This document shows positions 9,094-18,377 of a stretch of 64,000 nt of DNA, one piece after another. The translations under genes were made by a program, and so were the position numbers. This stretch comes from Solwaraspora sp. WMMD1047 (GTDB lineage Bacteria > Actinomycetota > Actinomycetes > Mycobacteriales > Micromonosporaceae): assembly GCF_029626155.1 (NCBI RefSeq), contig NZ_JARUBL010000001.1, forward strand, positions 5,064,501 to 5,128,500. Direction: 5' to 3'. Under the pieces are notes generated by a model that was not told where the DNA came from, did not search any database, and worked only from the letters and a program-made list of their open reading frames with translations. Position 1 is the stretch's first letter. Every line of letters starts with the position of its first letter.

Positions 9094-10206
9094 TCAGGAA
9101 CCGTTCTTGAGGAAGTCGGGGACATCGACGTCGTCGAAGAGCACCCGCCGGGCCGGCTGCGCCGGGGCCGGGGTCGGCGGCAGGGTGACCGGTGGGCCGG
9201 CCGGCGGCGCCGGCTGCGACACGCTCGCCTTGCGCGACTCGGCAGGCTTGTACGCCGGCGTGCCGCCGTCGAAGCCGGCCGCGATGACGGTGACCCGCAC
9301 CTCGTCGCCGAGGGCGTCGTCGATGACCGCCCCGAAGATGATGTTGGCGTCCGGGTGGGCCGCGTCGGTGACCAGCTGAGCCGCGTCGTTGATTTCGAAG
9401 AGGCCGAGATCGGAGCCGCCCGCGATGGAGAGCAGCACGCCGCGCGCCCCGTCCATGCTCTGCTCCAGCAGTGGGCTGGAGATGGCCGCCTCGGCCGCCT
9501 CCACCGCCCGGTTCTCCCCCCGGGCGCTGCCGATCCCCATCAACGCGCTGCCGGCACCGCTCATCACGCTCTTCACGTCGGCGAAGTCCAGATTGATCAG
9601 ACCGGGCGTGGTGATCAGGTCGGTGATCCCCTGCACACCGGAGAGCAGCACCTGGTCGGCCTGGCGGAACGCGTCCATCATGCTGATCCCGCGGTCACCG
9701 AGCGCCAGCAGCCGGTCGTTCGGGATCACGATGAGCGTGTCGCACTGGTTGCGCAGCTCGTCGATGCCGGTCTCGGCCTGCACCTGGCGACGCTTGCCCT
9801 CGAACGAGAACGGCCGGGTCACCACGCCGATGGTGAGGGCGCCGAGCTTGCGGGAGATGTTCGCCACCACCGGGGCGCCGCCGGTGCCGGTGCCACCACC
9901 CTCGCCGCAGGTGACGAAGACCATGTCGGCGCCCTTGAGCACCTCCTCGATCTCGTCCCGGTGGTCCTCGGCGGCGTTCTTGCCGACGTCCGGGTTGGCG
10001 CCGGCGCCGAGGCCCCGGGTCAGCTCCCGGCCGACGTCGAGCTTGACGTCGGCGTCGCTCATCAGCAGCGCCTGGGCGTCGGTGTTGATCGCGATGAACT
10101 CGACACCCTTGAGCCCAACCTCGATCATCCGGTTGACGGCGTTGACGCCGCCGCCACCGATGCCGACGACCTTGATGACCGCCAGGTAGTTGTGCGGAGG
10201 TGTCAT
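9094..10206 (-). CDS. ftsZ: Cell division GTPase FtsZ
   Basis: FtsZ is the tubulin-like GTPase that polymerises into the Z ring. The 370-residue protein has the nucleotide-binding glycines near 16-20 ([13 protein letters not shown]), the tubulin signature GGGTGTGG at 103-110 and the T7-loop region with [12 protein letters not shown] Pro/Ala-rich linker of about 45 residues leads to the C-terminal partner-binding peptide DDVDVPDFL, which contacts SepF and FtsW. GGAAAGGA precedes the ATG by five bases. A separate promoter is seen about 120 bases upstream. Confidence 0.98.
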   Translation of the reverse strand: MTPPHNYLAVIKVVGIGGGGVNAVNRMIEVGLKGVEFIAINTDAQALLMSDADVKLDVGRELTRGLGAGANPDVGKNAAEDHRDEIEEVLKGADMVFVTCGEGGGTGTGGAPVVANISRKLGALTIGVVTRPFSFEGKRRQVQAETGIDELRNQCDTLIVIPNDRLLALGDRGISMMDAFRQADQVLLSGVQGITDLITTPGLINLDFADVKSVMSGAGSALMGIGSARGENRAVEAAEAAISSPLLEQSMDGARGVLLSIAGGSDLGLFEINDAAQLVTDAAHPDANIIFGAVIDDALGDEVRVTVIAAGFDGGTPAYKPAESRKASVSQPAPPAGPPVTLPPTPAPAQPARRVLFDDVDVPDFLKNGS

Positions 10207-10328
10207 CGGGGTCCTTTCCTTCGGGACTGGGCAGGGCGCCGACCGGTCGCGCGGTCCGGCGCAACCGCGGTCGACATCCGCTCGGCCGGGCTTCCGCTCG
10301 GCCGAGGAGGACGAGGAGTAACCCTCAC

Positions 10329-10357
10329 CCTCTACTAGAGGCTTACAGTTATGTCAA
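10329..10357 (-). promoter_or_regulatory. Candidate ftsZ promoter with a palindrome over the -10
   Basis: On the minus strand a perfect -35 TTGACA (10352-10357) is followed after 17 bases by TAGAGG (10329-10334). Transcription would start about 115 bases before ftsZ. A 13-bp dyad CCTCTACTAGAGG (10329-10341) covers the -10, and TTGACATAACTGTAA around the -35 is nearly symmetric. The rest of the 291-base ftsQ-ftsZ gap shows no gene. Confidence 0.65.
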
Positions 10358-10497
10358 CTATTGATCCTCTCGGGGCAACGTATGCGCACGTACGGCGGGA
10401 GCCAAGGACCCGCTCGGCGTGTCGCCACGCCCTGTGGACAATCCCGACCGCAGGTTGCCCCGCGCTGCCGGACGGCGCTGCGACCCGGTTCACCGGG

Positions 10498-11511
10498 TCA
10501 ACGGATCGTCACCACGTCCGGCGCGCTGACGTCGATGGTGTCACCGCGCTGCCGGAGCAGCCCGGTGGCCACCTGGGCCTTGGTCTCGCTCCGCGAAGCG
10601 TCGCCCCAGATCACCACCCGGTCCCCGCGCAGCTTCAACCGGATCTCGGCCGGACCCGCCACCGTCACCTCGACCAGTTCGTCCCGCAGCCGCGGCGTCA
10701 GCGCGGCGAGCACGGCCAGCGCGGCCCGGGTGGCGGCGTCGTCCGGACCGGGCTCGGCCACCACGGCGACCGGCAGGTCCGCCGGCCGTTCGGCGAGGGT
10801 ACGGAACACCACCCCCGCGCCGTCGACGACCGCGTACCGGCGGCCCTGCGGGACCACCGCCACCGGTGACCGCTCGACGACCTCGATCACCAGGGTGTCC
10901 GGCCACCGCCGGCTGACGCTCACCTCGGCCACCGGCGCCAGCTCGGCGACCCGGCCCCGGACCGCGTCGAGGTCGACCCGGGCCAGCGGGGTGCCGTCGG
11001 CGACCGCCGCGGCCTCACGTACGTCCGCGGGGCTCACCAGGTCCGTGCCGGTCACCCGCAGCTCGCGGAGACCGAACAACGCCGTACCCCAGACCAACCA
11101 GGCGGCCAGCAGTCCCAGCAGCACCACCGCGCCGCCGACCGCCCACGGCGCCGCCGCCCGCAGCCGACGCTGCCGGGCCCGGCGCATGAACCGCCGCGCC
11201 GACGGTGGCACCGCGTCGCTACCGGCCCGGACCAGCCGCCACCGCCGGCCGCCAACCCCGAGCCGACCGCCAACCCCAGGCCGACCGCCAACCCCAGGCC
11301 GGCCGCCGGCGCCGGGCCGGCCGTCATCCGACCGGCCGCCGTCCGCGCCGTCGGCGCCGGTCCGGCCGCCGGCCGGACCGCCGCGATCGACCGGGCCGCC
11401 GGACCGACCACGCGGGGGGGTACGGTCCCGCGCCGGACCGCCGGGACCGCGGCCCCGGCCCGGTCGCCGGCCCGGGGTCGACGGCCCCGGTGTCATCGGG
11501 CCCGGCGTCAT
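10498..11511 (-). CDS. ftsQ: Divisome protein FtsQ (DivIB)
   Basis: FtsQ is a bitopic protein that links early and late divisome parts and recruits the FtsW-FtsI synthase through FtsL/FtsB. The first 115 residues are a Gly/Pro/Arg low-complexity region with repeats of the form GRPGVGGRPGVGG. One transmembrane segment lies at about 120-143, then a POTRA domain (FGLRELRVTGTDLVSPADV) and the beta domain. The ATG overlaps the murC stop (ATGA). The N-terminal extension is long for the family, and its repeats look like in-frame minisatellite growth. Confidence 0.9.
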   Translation of the reverse strand: MTPGPMTPGPSTPGRRPGRGRGPGGPARDRTPPRGRSGGPVDRGGPAGGRTGADGADGGRSDDGRPGAGGRPGVGGRPGVGGRLGVGGRRWRLVRAGSDAVPPSARRFMRRARQRRLRAAAPWAVGGAVVLLGLLAAWLVWGTALFGLRELRVTGTDLVSPADVREAAAVADGTPLARVDLDAVRGRVAELAPVAEVSVSRRWPDTLVIEVVERSPVAVVPQGRRYAVVDGAGVVFRTLAERPADLPVAVVAEPGPDDAATRAALAVLAALTPRLRDELVEVTVAGPAEIRLKLRGDRVVIWGDASRSETKAQVATGLLRQRGDTIDVSAPDVVTIR

Positions 11512-13001
11512 CCGGCCCGGTCGGCCGTGGCACCGGCGAGGGCGGCCAGCAGCTCGTCACCCATCAGCGAGATCGGCGGCGCGCCCATGGTCACCACCAC
11601 GTCCCCCGGGCGGGCCCGCCGGACCACCTCGGCCGGCACCTCGTCCCAGGACGGCAGGAAGATCTTCCGGTCGTCCGGCAGCGCGACCGCCGCGGTCAAC
11701 GCGACCCCGCCCTCGCCGGGCTCGCGTACCTCGCCCGGGCCGAAGACCTCCAGCGTGATCACCTCGTCGGCGATCGCCAGCGCGGTGGCGAGCTCGGCCT
11801 GCAGGTCCCGGGTGCGGTAGACCCGGTAGGGCTGGAAGACCACGATCAGCCGGCCGCCGTCCGCGCCGTCGCCCGACTCGCCCGCCCGGGCCACCTCACG
11901 CAGGGTCTGCAACGCGGCGGTCATCGAGGTCGGGTGGTAGGCGTACTCGTCGTAGACCTGGATGCCGTCGACCGCGCCCTTGCGCTCGAACCGGCGGCGT
12001 ACCCCGGGGAAGGCGCCCAGCGCCTCCCCGGCGGCCGCCAGGTCGACCCCGAGCTTGACCGCGGTGAGCACCGCGGCGGCGCTGTTGAGCCCCATGTGCC
12101 GGCCCGGCACCGGCAGCCGGATCTCACCAAGTGACGTGCCGTTCAGCGCGGCCAGGTAGCGCACCCCCTGCACCGACGAGACGACCTCGCTCAGCCGCAG
12201 GTCGGCGTCGGGTGCGGTGCCGTAGGTGAAAACCTGCCGGCCCTCGGCGCGCAGCGTCTCGGCCATCCGTCGGGTGCCCGGGTCGTCGGCGCAGGTCACC
12301 ACGAACCCGTCCGGGTCGGTCAGCCGGGCGAACTCGGCGAAGGCCGACTCCAGGCCGGCGTAGTCGCCGTAGGTGTTGAGGTGGTCCTCGTCGATGTTGG
12401 TGATGATCGACACGTACGGCCGGTAGAGCAGGAAGGACCGGTCGCTCTCGTCGGCCTCGACCACGAAGTACTGCCCGCTGCCGTGGTGGGCGTTCGAGCC
12501 CACCTCGGAGATCTCGCCGCCGATCACGAACGACGGGTCCTCCCCGGCGCGTTGCAGGATCAGCGTCACCATCGAGGTGGTGGTGGTCTTGCCGTGGGTG
12601 CCGGCGATCGCGACCGCGCGGCGGCCGGTCATGGTGGCGGCCAGCGCCTCGGACCGGTGCATCACCCGCAGCCCACGCCGGCGGGCCTCGACCAGTTCGA
12701 GGTGGTCGGACGGGATGGCGGTCGAGTAGACAACGGTGTCGACCCCGTCCAGGTTGGCCGCCTCGTGGGTCATGTGGATCGTGCCGCCCAGCGCCCGCAG
12801 CCCGGCCAGGGTCGGCCACTCCCGCAGTTCGCTGCCGGAGGTCGGGATGCCGCGGGTCAGCAGCAGGCGGGCCAGCCCACTCATGCCGACGCCGCCGACG
12901 CCGATCAGGTGTACCGTCCCCAGCTGCTCGGCGGTCGGCATCCCACCGGTCTCGACGGTGTCCACCTGGTGCGCGGTGCGCACTGGATCCGCGGTGCTCA
13001 T
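11508..13001 (-). CDS. murC: UDP-N-acetylmuramate--L-alanine ligase MurC
   Basis: MurC uses ATP to add L-alanine to UDP-MurNAc, the first amino acid of the peptidoglycan stem. The 497-residue protein has the UDP-binding GVGGVGMSGLAR near 35-45, the ATP loop GTHGKTTTTSM starting at 134, EADESDRSFL in the central domain and the C-terminal ligase domain (VFQPYRVYRTRDL). Length is normal. It lies between murG (31 bases) and ftsQ (four-base overlap) on the same strand. Confidence 0.97.
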   Translation of the reverse strand: MSTADPVRTAHQVDTVETGGMPTAEQLGTVHLIGVGGVGMSGLARLLLTRGIPTSGSELREWPTLAGLRALGGTIHMTHEAANLDGVDTVVYSTAIPSDHLELVEARRRGLRVMHRSEALAATMTGRRAVAIAGTHGKTTTTSMVTLILQRAGEDPSFVIGGEISEVGSNAHHGSGQYFVVEADESDRSFLLYRPYVSIITNIDEDHLNTYGDYAGLESAFAEFARLTDPDGFVVTCADDPGTRRMAETLRAEGRQVFTYGTAPDADLRLSEVVSSVQGVRYLAALNGTSLGEIRLPVPGRHMGLNSAAAVLTAVKLGVDLAAAGEALGAFPGVRRRFERKGAVDGIQVYDEYAYHPTSMTAALQTLREVARAGESGDGADGGRLIVVFQPYRVYRTRDLQAELATALAIADEVITLEVFGPGEVREPGEGGVALTAAVALPDDRKIFLPSWDEVPAEVVRRARPGDVVVTMGAPPISLMGDELLAALAGATADRAG

Positions 13002-13032
13002 GGGGTCAGCCTTCCATTTTCGGTCGGTCCGT

Positions 13033-14139
13033 TCACCGGGTTACCGCCTCGTACACGAAATCGAGCAGCGCCTCGTCGCCGTCGCGGCGGCCGTAGCCGG
13101 CCGCCGCCGCGCCCATCGCGGCCAGCCGGTGCGGGTCGCGGGCCAGCGGGACCAGCTGCTGCTCCACCCAGCCCGGGGTCAGCTCGGCGTCGTCGACCAG
13201 CAGCCCGCCGCCCGCCTCCACCACCGGCAGCGCGTTGCGCCGCTGCTCCTGGTTGCTGTGCGGGTAGGGCACGTAGACCGTCGGCAGCCCGATGGCGGCC
13301 ACCTCGGCGCAGGTCATCGCCCCGCCCCGACCCACCATCAGGTCGGCGGCGGCGTACCCGAGCTCCATCTCCGACAGGTACGGCAGCGTCACGTACGGCA
13401 CCGGCAGGTCGCTGGGCACCGAGACCGGCTCGTTGCGGGCGCCGGTCACGTGCAGCACCTGGATGCCGGCCCCGGCCAGCTCCTTGGCCGCCCCGGAGAC
13501 GGCCAGGTTGATCGACCTGGCCCCCTGCGACCCGCCGGCCACGAAGATCGTCGGCAGGTCCGGCCAGAGGCCGAAGTGCGCCCGCGCGGACGCCCGCTGC
13601 GCGGCCCGGTCCAGGCCGGCGATCCCGCGCCGCAGCGGTACGCCCACCACCCGGGCGTCGCGCAGCGCCTCGGCCTGGGCCGGCTGGTGCGGGAAGCCGA
13701 CCGCCACATGTTTGGTGAACTTCATCCCGAGCCGGTTGGCCACCCCCGGCGGCACGTTCACCTCGTGGATGACGATCGGCAGCTCGCGCCGCCACGCCGC
13801 CAGGTACGCCGGCACCGAGACGTAGCCGCCGAAGCCGATCACCACGTCGGCCCGCACATCGTCGATCACCTGGCCGGCGGCGCGGGCCGCCTTCCACATC
13901 CGGTCCGGGGTGCGCAGCAGATTCATGTTCACCGAGCGCGGCAGCTGGTAGGCCGGGATGTGCTTCAGGTCGTAGCCGTGCGGCGGGATCAGCTCGGTCT
14001 CCAGCCCTTTCGGCGTGCCGAGGCAGGTGATCCGCACGCCCGGATCGTGCCGGCGCAGGCAGTCGGCGAAGGCCAGTAGCGGGTAGATATGCCCGCCCGT
14101 GCCGCCTCCCGCGAGCACCACCGACCGCAGCGGACCCAT
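13033..14139 (-). CDS. murG: Lipid II synthase MurG
   Basis: MurG transfers GlcNAc from UDP-GlcNAc to lipid I at the inner face of the membrane. The 368-residue GT-B protein has the N-terminal glycine-rich loop VVLAGGGTGGHIYP near 7-20, GFGGYVSVPAYLAA near 103, and the C-terminal UDP-binding text VGRGGAMTCAEVAAIGLPTVYVPYPHSNQEQR. Its ATG overlaps the ftsW stop by one base (TGATG), so the two are probably translationally coupled. Confidence 0.97.
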   Translation of the reverse strand: MGPLRSVVLAGGGTGGHIYPLLAFADCLRRHDPGVRITCLGTPKGLETELIPPHGYDLKHIPAYQLPRSVNMNLLRTPDRMWKAARAAGQVIDDVRADVVIGFGGYVSVPAYLAAWRRELPIVIHEVNVPPGVANRLGMKFTKHVAVGFPHQPAQAEALRDARVVGVPLRRGIAGLDRAAQRASARAHFGLWPDLPTIFVAGGSQGARSINLAVSGAAKELAGAGIQVLHVTGARNEPVSVPSDLPVPYVTLPYLSEMELGYAAADLMVGRGGAMTCAEVAAIGLPTVYVPYPHSNQEQRRNALPVVEAGGGLLVDDAELTPGWVEQQLVPLARDPHRLAAMGAAAAGYGRRDGDEALLDFVYEAVTR

Positions 14140-15647
14140 CAGCGTCTCCTCTCGCGCGCCGTACCGGCGCGCACTCTGTTCGCCCCGCCACCGTCGGGCC
14201 GGGGACCACCGTCCCGCCGCTTCCCCGCTGCGGGCTCGGACTCACCGTCCGTCGGCGGACGCTTCGTCGACCTTCGCCGGGCCGGCGGCAACGGCGGCAA
14301 CGGGGCCCAGACTAGTCGTACCCAACGGGCCGGCGGACGGGCGTGCAGGGCCCGCGCGGCGTCCGGCTCGGCGCGGGCGAACGAGGCGAGCATGCCGACC
14401 GCCGCCAGGGTCACCACCAGCGCGCTGCCGCCGTCGGAGATGAACGGCAGCGGCAGCCCGGTGATCGGCAGCAGGCCGACCACGCCACCGATGTTGATGA
14501 TCGCCTGGCTGATCAGCCAGGCCGTCGCCGCGCTGGCGGCGAGACGACGGAACGGAGTCTCCACCCGGCGGGCGATCCGGAACCCGGTGTACGCCAGCAC
14601 CGCGAAGAGCGCGACGATGACCGTGCAGCCGACCACCCCGAGCTCCTCCGCGACGACCGCGAAGATGAAGTCGTTGTCGGCGGCCGGCAGCCACTCCCAC
14701 TTGAGGACGCTCTTGCCCAGCCCGACACCGAACCAGCCGCCCTGGTCGATCGCGTACCGGGCCTGGGCGATCTGGTAGCAGTCCGCCAGCTTGCACTCCT
14801 CCGGCGGCGGCGGGTCGAGGAACGAGGTGATCCGCGCCCACCGGTAGTTCTCCGCGTCGGCCGAGCCGGAACCGCCGCCCACCGAGGCCACCGCGACCAG
14901 CAGTCCGATGCCGACCAGGCCGAGCGCGCCCAGCGTGGCGAAGGTCCGCAGCCGCACCCCGGCCGCCCAGAGCAGGCCGACGACGACCGCCAGCAGGCAG
15001 AGCATGGTGCCCAGGTCGTTGTAGCCCACCAGGACGAAGAGCAGGGCCAACGCGGGAAACAGCGGGGTGGCCAGTTCCCGCCACCAGCCGAGCGCGGCGC
15101 CCTTGCGGGCGACCACGTCGGCTCCCCACAGCACCAGGCCGAACTTGGCCAGCTCGGACGGTTGCACCTGGACCGGACCGAGGTAGAGCCAGAGCAGGTT
15201 GGCCTCCAGCGGCCCCACCTTGGCGTCCTCGAGCTGGTTCAGCGAGGCCCAGGCCAGCAGTCCGTTGAGCAGCAGCAGCAGGACCACCGCGGCGATCAGC
15301 ACCGGCAGGCCGAGGGCGCGGAACGTCCGGGCCGGCAGCCGCTGGCAGATCCAGAACGCGACCAGCCCGATCAGCGCGAACAGGGCCTGCTTGAGGAACA
15401 TCGTGGCGGCGTTGCCGTCGGTCGCGTACGCCTTCACGCTGGTGGCCGAGAAGACCATCGTCAGCCCGATCACCAGCAGCAGGCCGGCGCTGGAGACGAG
15501 CAGGTAGTAGGAGGCGAGCGGCCGGGCCAGCAGGCCGCGCAGCGCGGCCAGCCCACCGGCGGGGTCGAAGCCCCGGTCCGGTCCGGGTCGCGCGCCGGGG
15601 TCCGCACCGCCGGTAGTGGTGGTGGATCGTGCTGGTTCGCCGGTCAT
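14139..15647 (-). CDS. ftsW: Septal peptidoglycan glycosyltransferase FtsW
   Basis: FtsW is the SEDS-family polymerase that joins lipid II into glycan strands at the septum with FtsI. The protein has about ten hydrophobic segments. SEDS text is clear: VQPSELAKFGLVLW near 165, NDFIFAVVAEELGVVG near 320, and the C-terminal GLLPITGLPLPFISDGGSALV. A charged C-terminal tail of about 75 residues follows. I start it at the ATG at 15647, because GAGGGG lies eight bases upstream; a GTG three codons earlier overlaps it. The gap to mraY is only 121 bases and contains no murD. Confidence 0.95.
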   Translation of the reverse strand: MTGEPARSTTTTGGADPGARPGPDRGFDPAGGLAALRGLLARPLASYYLLVSSAGLLLVIGLTMVFSATSVKAYATDGNAATMFLKQALFALIGLVAFWICQRLPARTFRALGLPVLIAAVVLLLLLNGLLAWASLNQLEDAKVGPLEANLLWLYLGPVQVQPSELAKFGLVLWGADVVARKGAALGWWRELATPLFPALALLFVLVGYNDLGTMLCLLAVVVGLLWAAGVRLRTFATLGALGLVGIGLLVAVASVGGGSGSADAENYRWARITSFLDPPPPEECKLADCYQIAQARYAIDQGGWFGVGLGKSVLKWEWLPAADNDFIFAVVAEELGVVGCTVIVALFAVLAYTGFRIARRVETPFRRLAASAATAWLISQAIINIGGVVGLLPITGLPLPFISDGGSALVVTLAAVGMLASFARAEPDAARALHARPPARWVRLVWAPLPPLPPARRRSTKRPPTDGESEPAAGKRRDGGPRPDGGGANRVRAGTARERRR

Positions 15648-15768
15648 CCCGTCCACCCCTCGTCCTGACCCACCGGCCCATCATCGACCGTCGGCGCGCC
15701 CGGTCGCGGCAGGTGGCCGGCCGGGCGTGTCGGCCGGACCGGGACCCCGGCCGGCCCGGCCGAGAACG

Positions 15769-16893
15769 TCAGGAGACAGCCGCGAGGAACTCGCTGTAGA
15801 ACAGGCCGAGCGCGATCGCCACCCCGATCCCCGCGATGATCCAGAACCGGACCACGATGTTGACCTCGCTCCAGCCGGCCAGTTCGAAGTGGTGCTGCAG
15901 CGGCGACATCCGGAAGACCCGCTTACCGGTGGTCCGGAACGAGATGATCTGGATCACCACGGACATGGTGATGATGACGAAGAGCCCGCCGATGATCGGC
16001 AGCAGCAGCACCGTACGGGTGGACATCGCCATCCCGGCGATCAGGCCGCCGAGCCCGAGCGCACCGGTGTCGCCCATGAAGATCCGGGCCGGTGAGGTGT
16101 TCCACCAGAGGAACCCGACGCAGGCCCCGGCCGCCGCCCCGGCGATCAGCGCGATCTCCAGTGGATCCCGGACCTGGTAGCAGTAGTCCTGGGTGTAGTT
16201 CGGGTCGGCGCACCAGTGCCGGTACTGCCAGAAGGCGATCAGCGCGTACGCGGCCAGCACCATCACCGAGGCGCCGGTGGCCAGCCCGTCCAGTCCGTCG
16301 GTCAGGTTCACCCCGTTTGTGGAGGCCATCACCACGAAGATGAAGAGGATGACCGAGATGACCTTGCCGACGTCCAGCGCGTCGATGTCCCGGATGAACG
16401 ACAGCGTGGTGCTGCCGACCGTCTCGGTGTTCGTCGGGTTGCCCGCCTCGTCGACCATCGTGCTGGGGAACCAGAGCGCGATCACCCCGAAGACGGCGCC
16501 GACCAGGATCTGGCCGAGCAGCTTGCCGCGCTTGTTGAGGCCAGCGCTGTTGCGCTTGCGGACCTTGAGGAAGTCGTCGATGAAGCCGACGGCCCCGGAG
16601 AAGACCAGCAGGCCGAGCAGGACCAGCGCGGTGATGGTCGGCTCCACCTGGGCGATCTGCTCGTCCGGCAGGGTGGTCAGGGTGAGGTGCCCGGCCACGT
16701 AGGCGATCACCGTCGCCACGATGAAGACCACCCCGCCCATGGTGGGGGTGCCCTTCTTGCCCTGGTGCATCACCGGACCCTCGGCCCGGATCGGCTGGCC
16801 CGCCTTGAGCCGGGTGAAGACCCTGATGGCCAGCGGGGTGCCGAACAGCGAGACCAGGAAGGCCACGAAGACGGCGACGATCACCGCCCTCAC
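15769..16893 (-). CDS. mraY: Phospho-MurNAc-pentapeptide transferase MraY
   Basis: MraY makes lipid I by moving phospho-MurNAc-pentapeptide onto undecaprenyl phosphate. The 374-residue protein has about ten hydrophobic segments and the family motifs KKGTPTMGG near 45, [15 protein letters not shown] near 195 (metal-binding aspartates) and [15 protein letters not shown] near 275, then the [14 protein letters not shown]-type loop. It starts with a GTG that overlaps the murF stop (GTGA). Confidence 0.97.
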   Translation of the reverse strand: MRAVIVAVFVAFLVSLFGTPLAIRVFTRLKAGQPIRAEGPVMHQGKKGTPTMGGVVFIVATVIAYVAGHLTLTTLPDEQIAQVEPTITALVLLGLLVFSGAVGFIDDFLKVRKRNSAGLNKRGKLLGQILVGAVFGVIALWFPSTMVDEAGNPTNTETVGSTTLSFIRDIDALDVGKVISVILFIFVVMASTNGVNLTDGLDGLATGASVMVLAAYALIAFWQYRHWCADPNYTQDYCYQVRDPLEIALIAGAAAGACVGFLWWNTSPARIFMGDTGALGLGGLIAGMAMSTRTVLLLPIIGGLFVIITMSVVIQIISFRTTGKRVFRMSPLQHHFELAGWSEVNIVVRFWIIAGIGVAIALGLFYSEFLAAVS

Positions 16894-18377
16894 GCGGTCG
16901 CCCCGTTCCCCGGCGTCTGGCCGGTCGCGTCGGCGCGCAGCGCGTCGGCCACCTCCCAGGTGCGATAGCGCGAGCCCTTCACCAGGACGACGTCACCCGG
17001 GCGCAGCTCGCGCCGGAGCGCTTCCACCGCTGCGGCCTGATCGGTCACCAGCACCGACACTCCCTTCCATGTCGCGATAGCGGACGCCCCCTGGTGGATC
17101 GGCGCGGCCGGCTCCCCGACCACTACCAGCCGGTCCACGCCCAACTCGGCCGCCAACCGGCCGACCTCCTCGTGCCCCTCCCGTTCGAACTCCCCCAGCT
17201 CGGCCAGATACCCCAGCACCGCGATTTTCCGGCGGCCCTGACCCATCCCGGCCAGCGCGCGCAGCGCCGCCGCCGTCGACGCCGGATTCGCGTTGTACGA
17301 GTCGTCGACCACCGTGACCCCGTCGGTGCGGTCGAAGACGTCCATCCGCCTGGTGGAGACCAGCCGCAGCGCGCCGAGCGCGGCAGGCAGGTCGGCCAGC
17401 GGTAGGCCGATCTGGAGGGCCACCGCGGCGGCGGCCAGCGAGTTACCGACGTGGTGCCGCCCGGTCAGCGCCAGCCGCACCGGCGCCCGGAACTCCTCGA
17501 CCCCGCCGGCCCCCGCCGGCTCCGTAGGCCCGCCGGCCCCCGCCGGCTCCGCGGGACCGCCGGTCACCACCAGCGTGTACGACGGCCGCCCGCGCTCGTC
17601 CAGCGTCACGTCCTCGGCCCGCACCTCGGCGTCGGCCGCCTCGCCGACCAGCACCACCCGGGCCATCGTGCGCCCGGCCATCGCCCGCACCCGGGGGTCG
17701 TCGGCGTTGAGCACCGCCACCCCGCCCTCGGCGGCCGGTGGCAGCGTCTCGGCCAGCTCCCCCTTGGCCTCGGCGATCGCGTCGACGGAGCCGAACTCCC
17801 CGATGTGCGCCACCCCGACGTTGATCACGACCCCGATCCGCGGCGGCGCGACCTGGCACAGGTACCGCACGTGGCCGGGTCCGCGGGCGCCCTTCTCCAG
17901 CACCAGGAACCGGGTCTGACGGTCGGCCCGCAGCGCCGTGTACGGGTGCCCCAGCTCGTTGTTGAACGAGCCGGGCGGCGCCACCGTCGGGCCGAGCCGG
18001 GCGGCGAGCTGCGCGATCAGGTCCTTGGTGCTGGTCTTGCCGGACGAGCCGGTCAGCCCGATGACGGTCAGGTCGGGCAGCCGGTCGAGTACCGCCCGGG
18101 CCAGTGCGGCCATCGCGGCGAGGGCGTCGTCGACGAGCACCATCGGCACCCCGTCGACCTCCCTGGTGCCGAGTACGGCGACCGCGCCGGCGGCGACCGC
18201 GGCGGCGGCGTAGTCGTGGCCGTCGACCTGCTCACCGGGGAAGGCCACGAAGAGCGCGCCCGGGGCGACCTTGCGGGAGTCGAACTCCACCGGCCCGGTG
18301 ACCGGGGTGGCCGGGTCGGCGGCGAGCAGCCGGCCGCGCACCGCGGCGGCGACCTCGTCGAGGCGCAGCGGGATCAC
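16890..18377 (-). CDS. murF: UDP-MurNAc-tripeptide--D-Ala-D-Ala ligase MurF
   Basis: MurF adds D-Ala-D-Ala to the UDP-MurNAc tripeptide. The 495-residue protein has the ATP loop [14 protein letters not shown] near 110, [14 protein letters not shown] near 183 and [12 protein letters not shown] in the C-terminal ligase half. An insertion near residues 275-295 carries a short repeat ([19 protein letters not shown]) encoded by tandem copies of a GC-rich block around 17,505-17,560. The GTG start overlaps the murE stop. Confidence 0.97.
   Translation of the reverse strand: MIPLRLDEVAAAVRGRLLAADPATPVTGPVEFDSRKVAPGALFVAFPGEQVDGHDYAAAAVAAGAVAVLGTREVDGVPMVLVDDALAAMAALARAVLDRLPDLTVIGLTGSSGKTSTKDLIAQLAARLGPTVAPPGSFNNELGHPYTALRADRQTRFLVLEKGARGPGHVRYLCQVAPPRIGVVINVGVAHIGEFGSVDAIAEAKGELAETLPPAAEGGVAVLNADDPRVRAMAGRTMARVVLVGEAADAEVRAEDVTLDERGRPSYTLVVTGGPAEPAGAGGPTEPAGAGGVEEFRAPVRLALTGRHHVGNSLAAAAVALQIGLPLADLPAALGALRLVSTRRMDVFDRTDGVTVVDDSYNANPASTAAALRALAGMGQGRRKIAVLGYLAELGEFEREGHEEVGRLAAELGVDRLVVVGEPAAPIHQGASAIATWKGVSVLVTDQAAAVEALRRELRPGDVVLVKGSRYRTWEVADALRADATGQTPGNGATA

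Noticed and set aside
10207-10322. Upstream frame ending in an ATGA overlap with the ftsZ start
   Set aside because: Any ATGA start gives a stop in the neighbouring frame; this frame has no Shine-Dalgarno and no protein-like composition.
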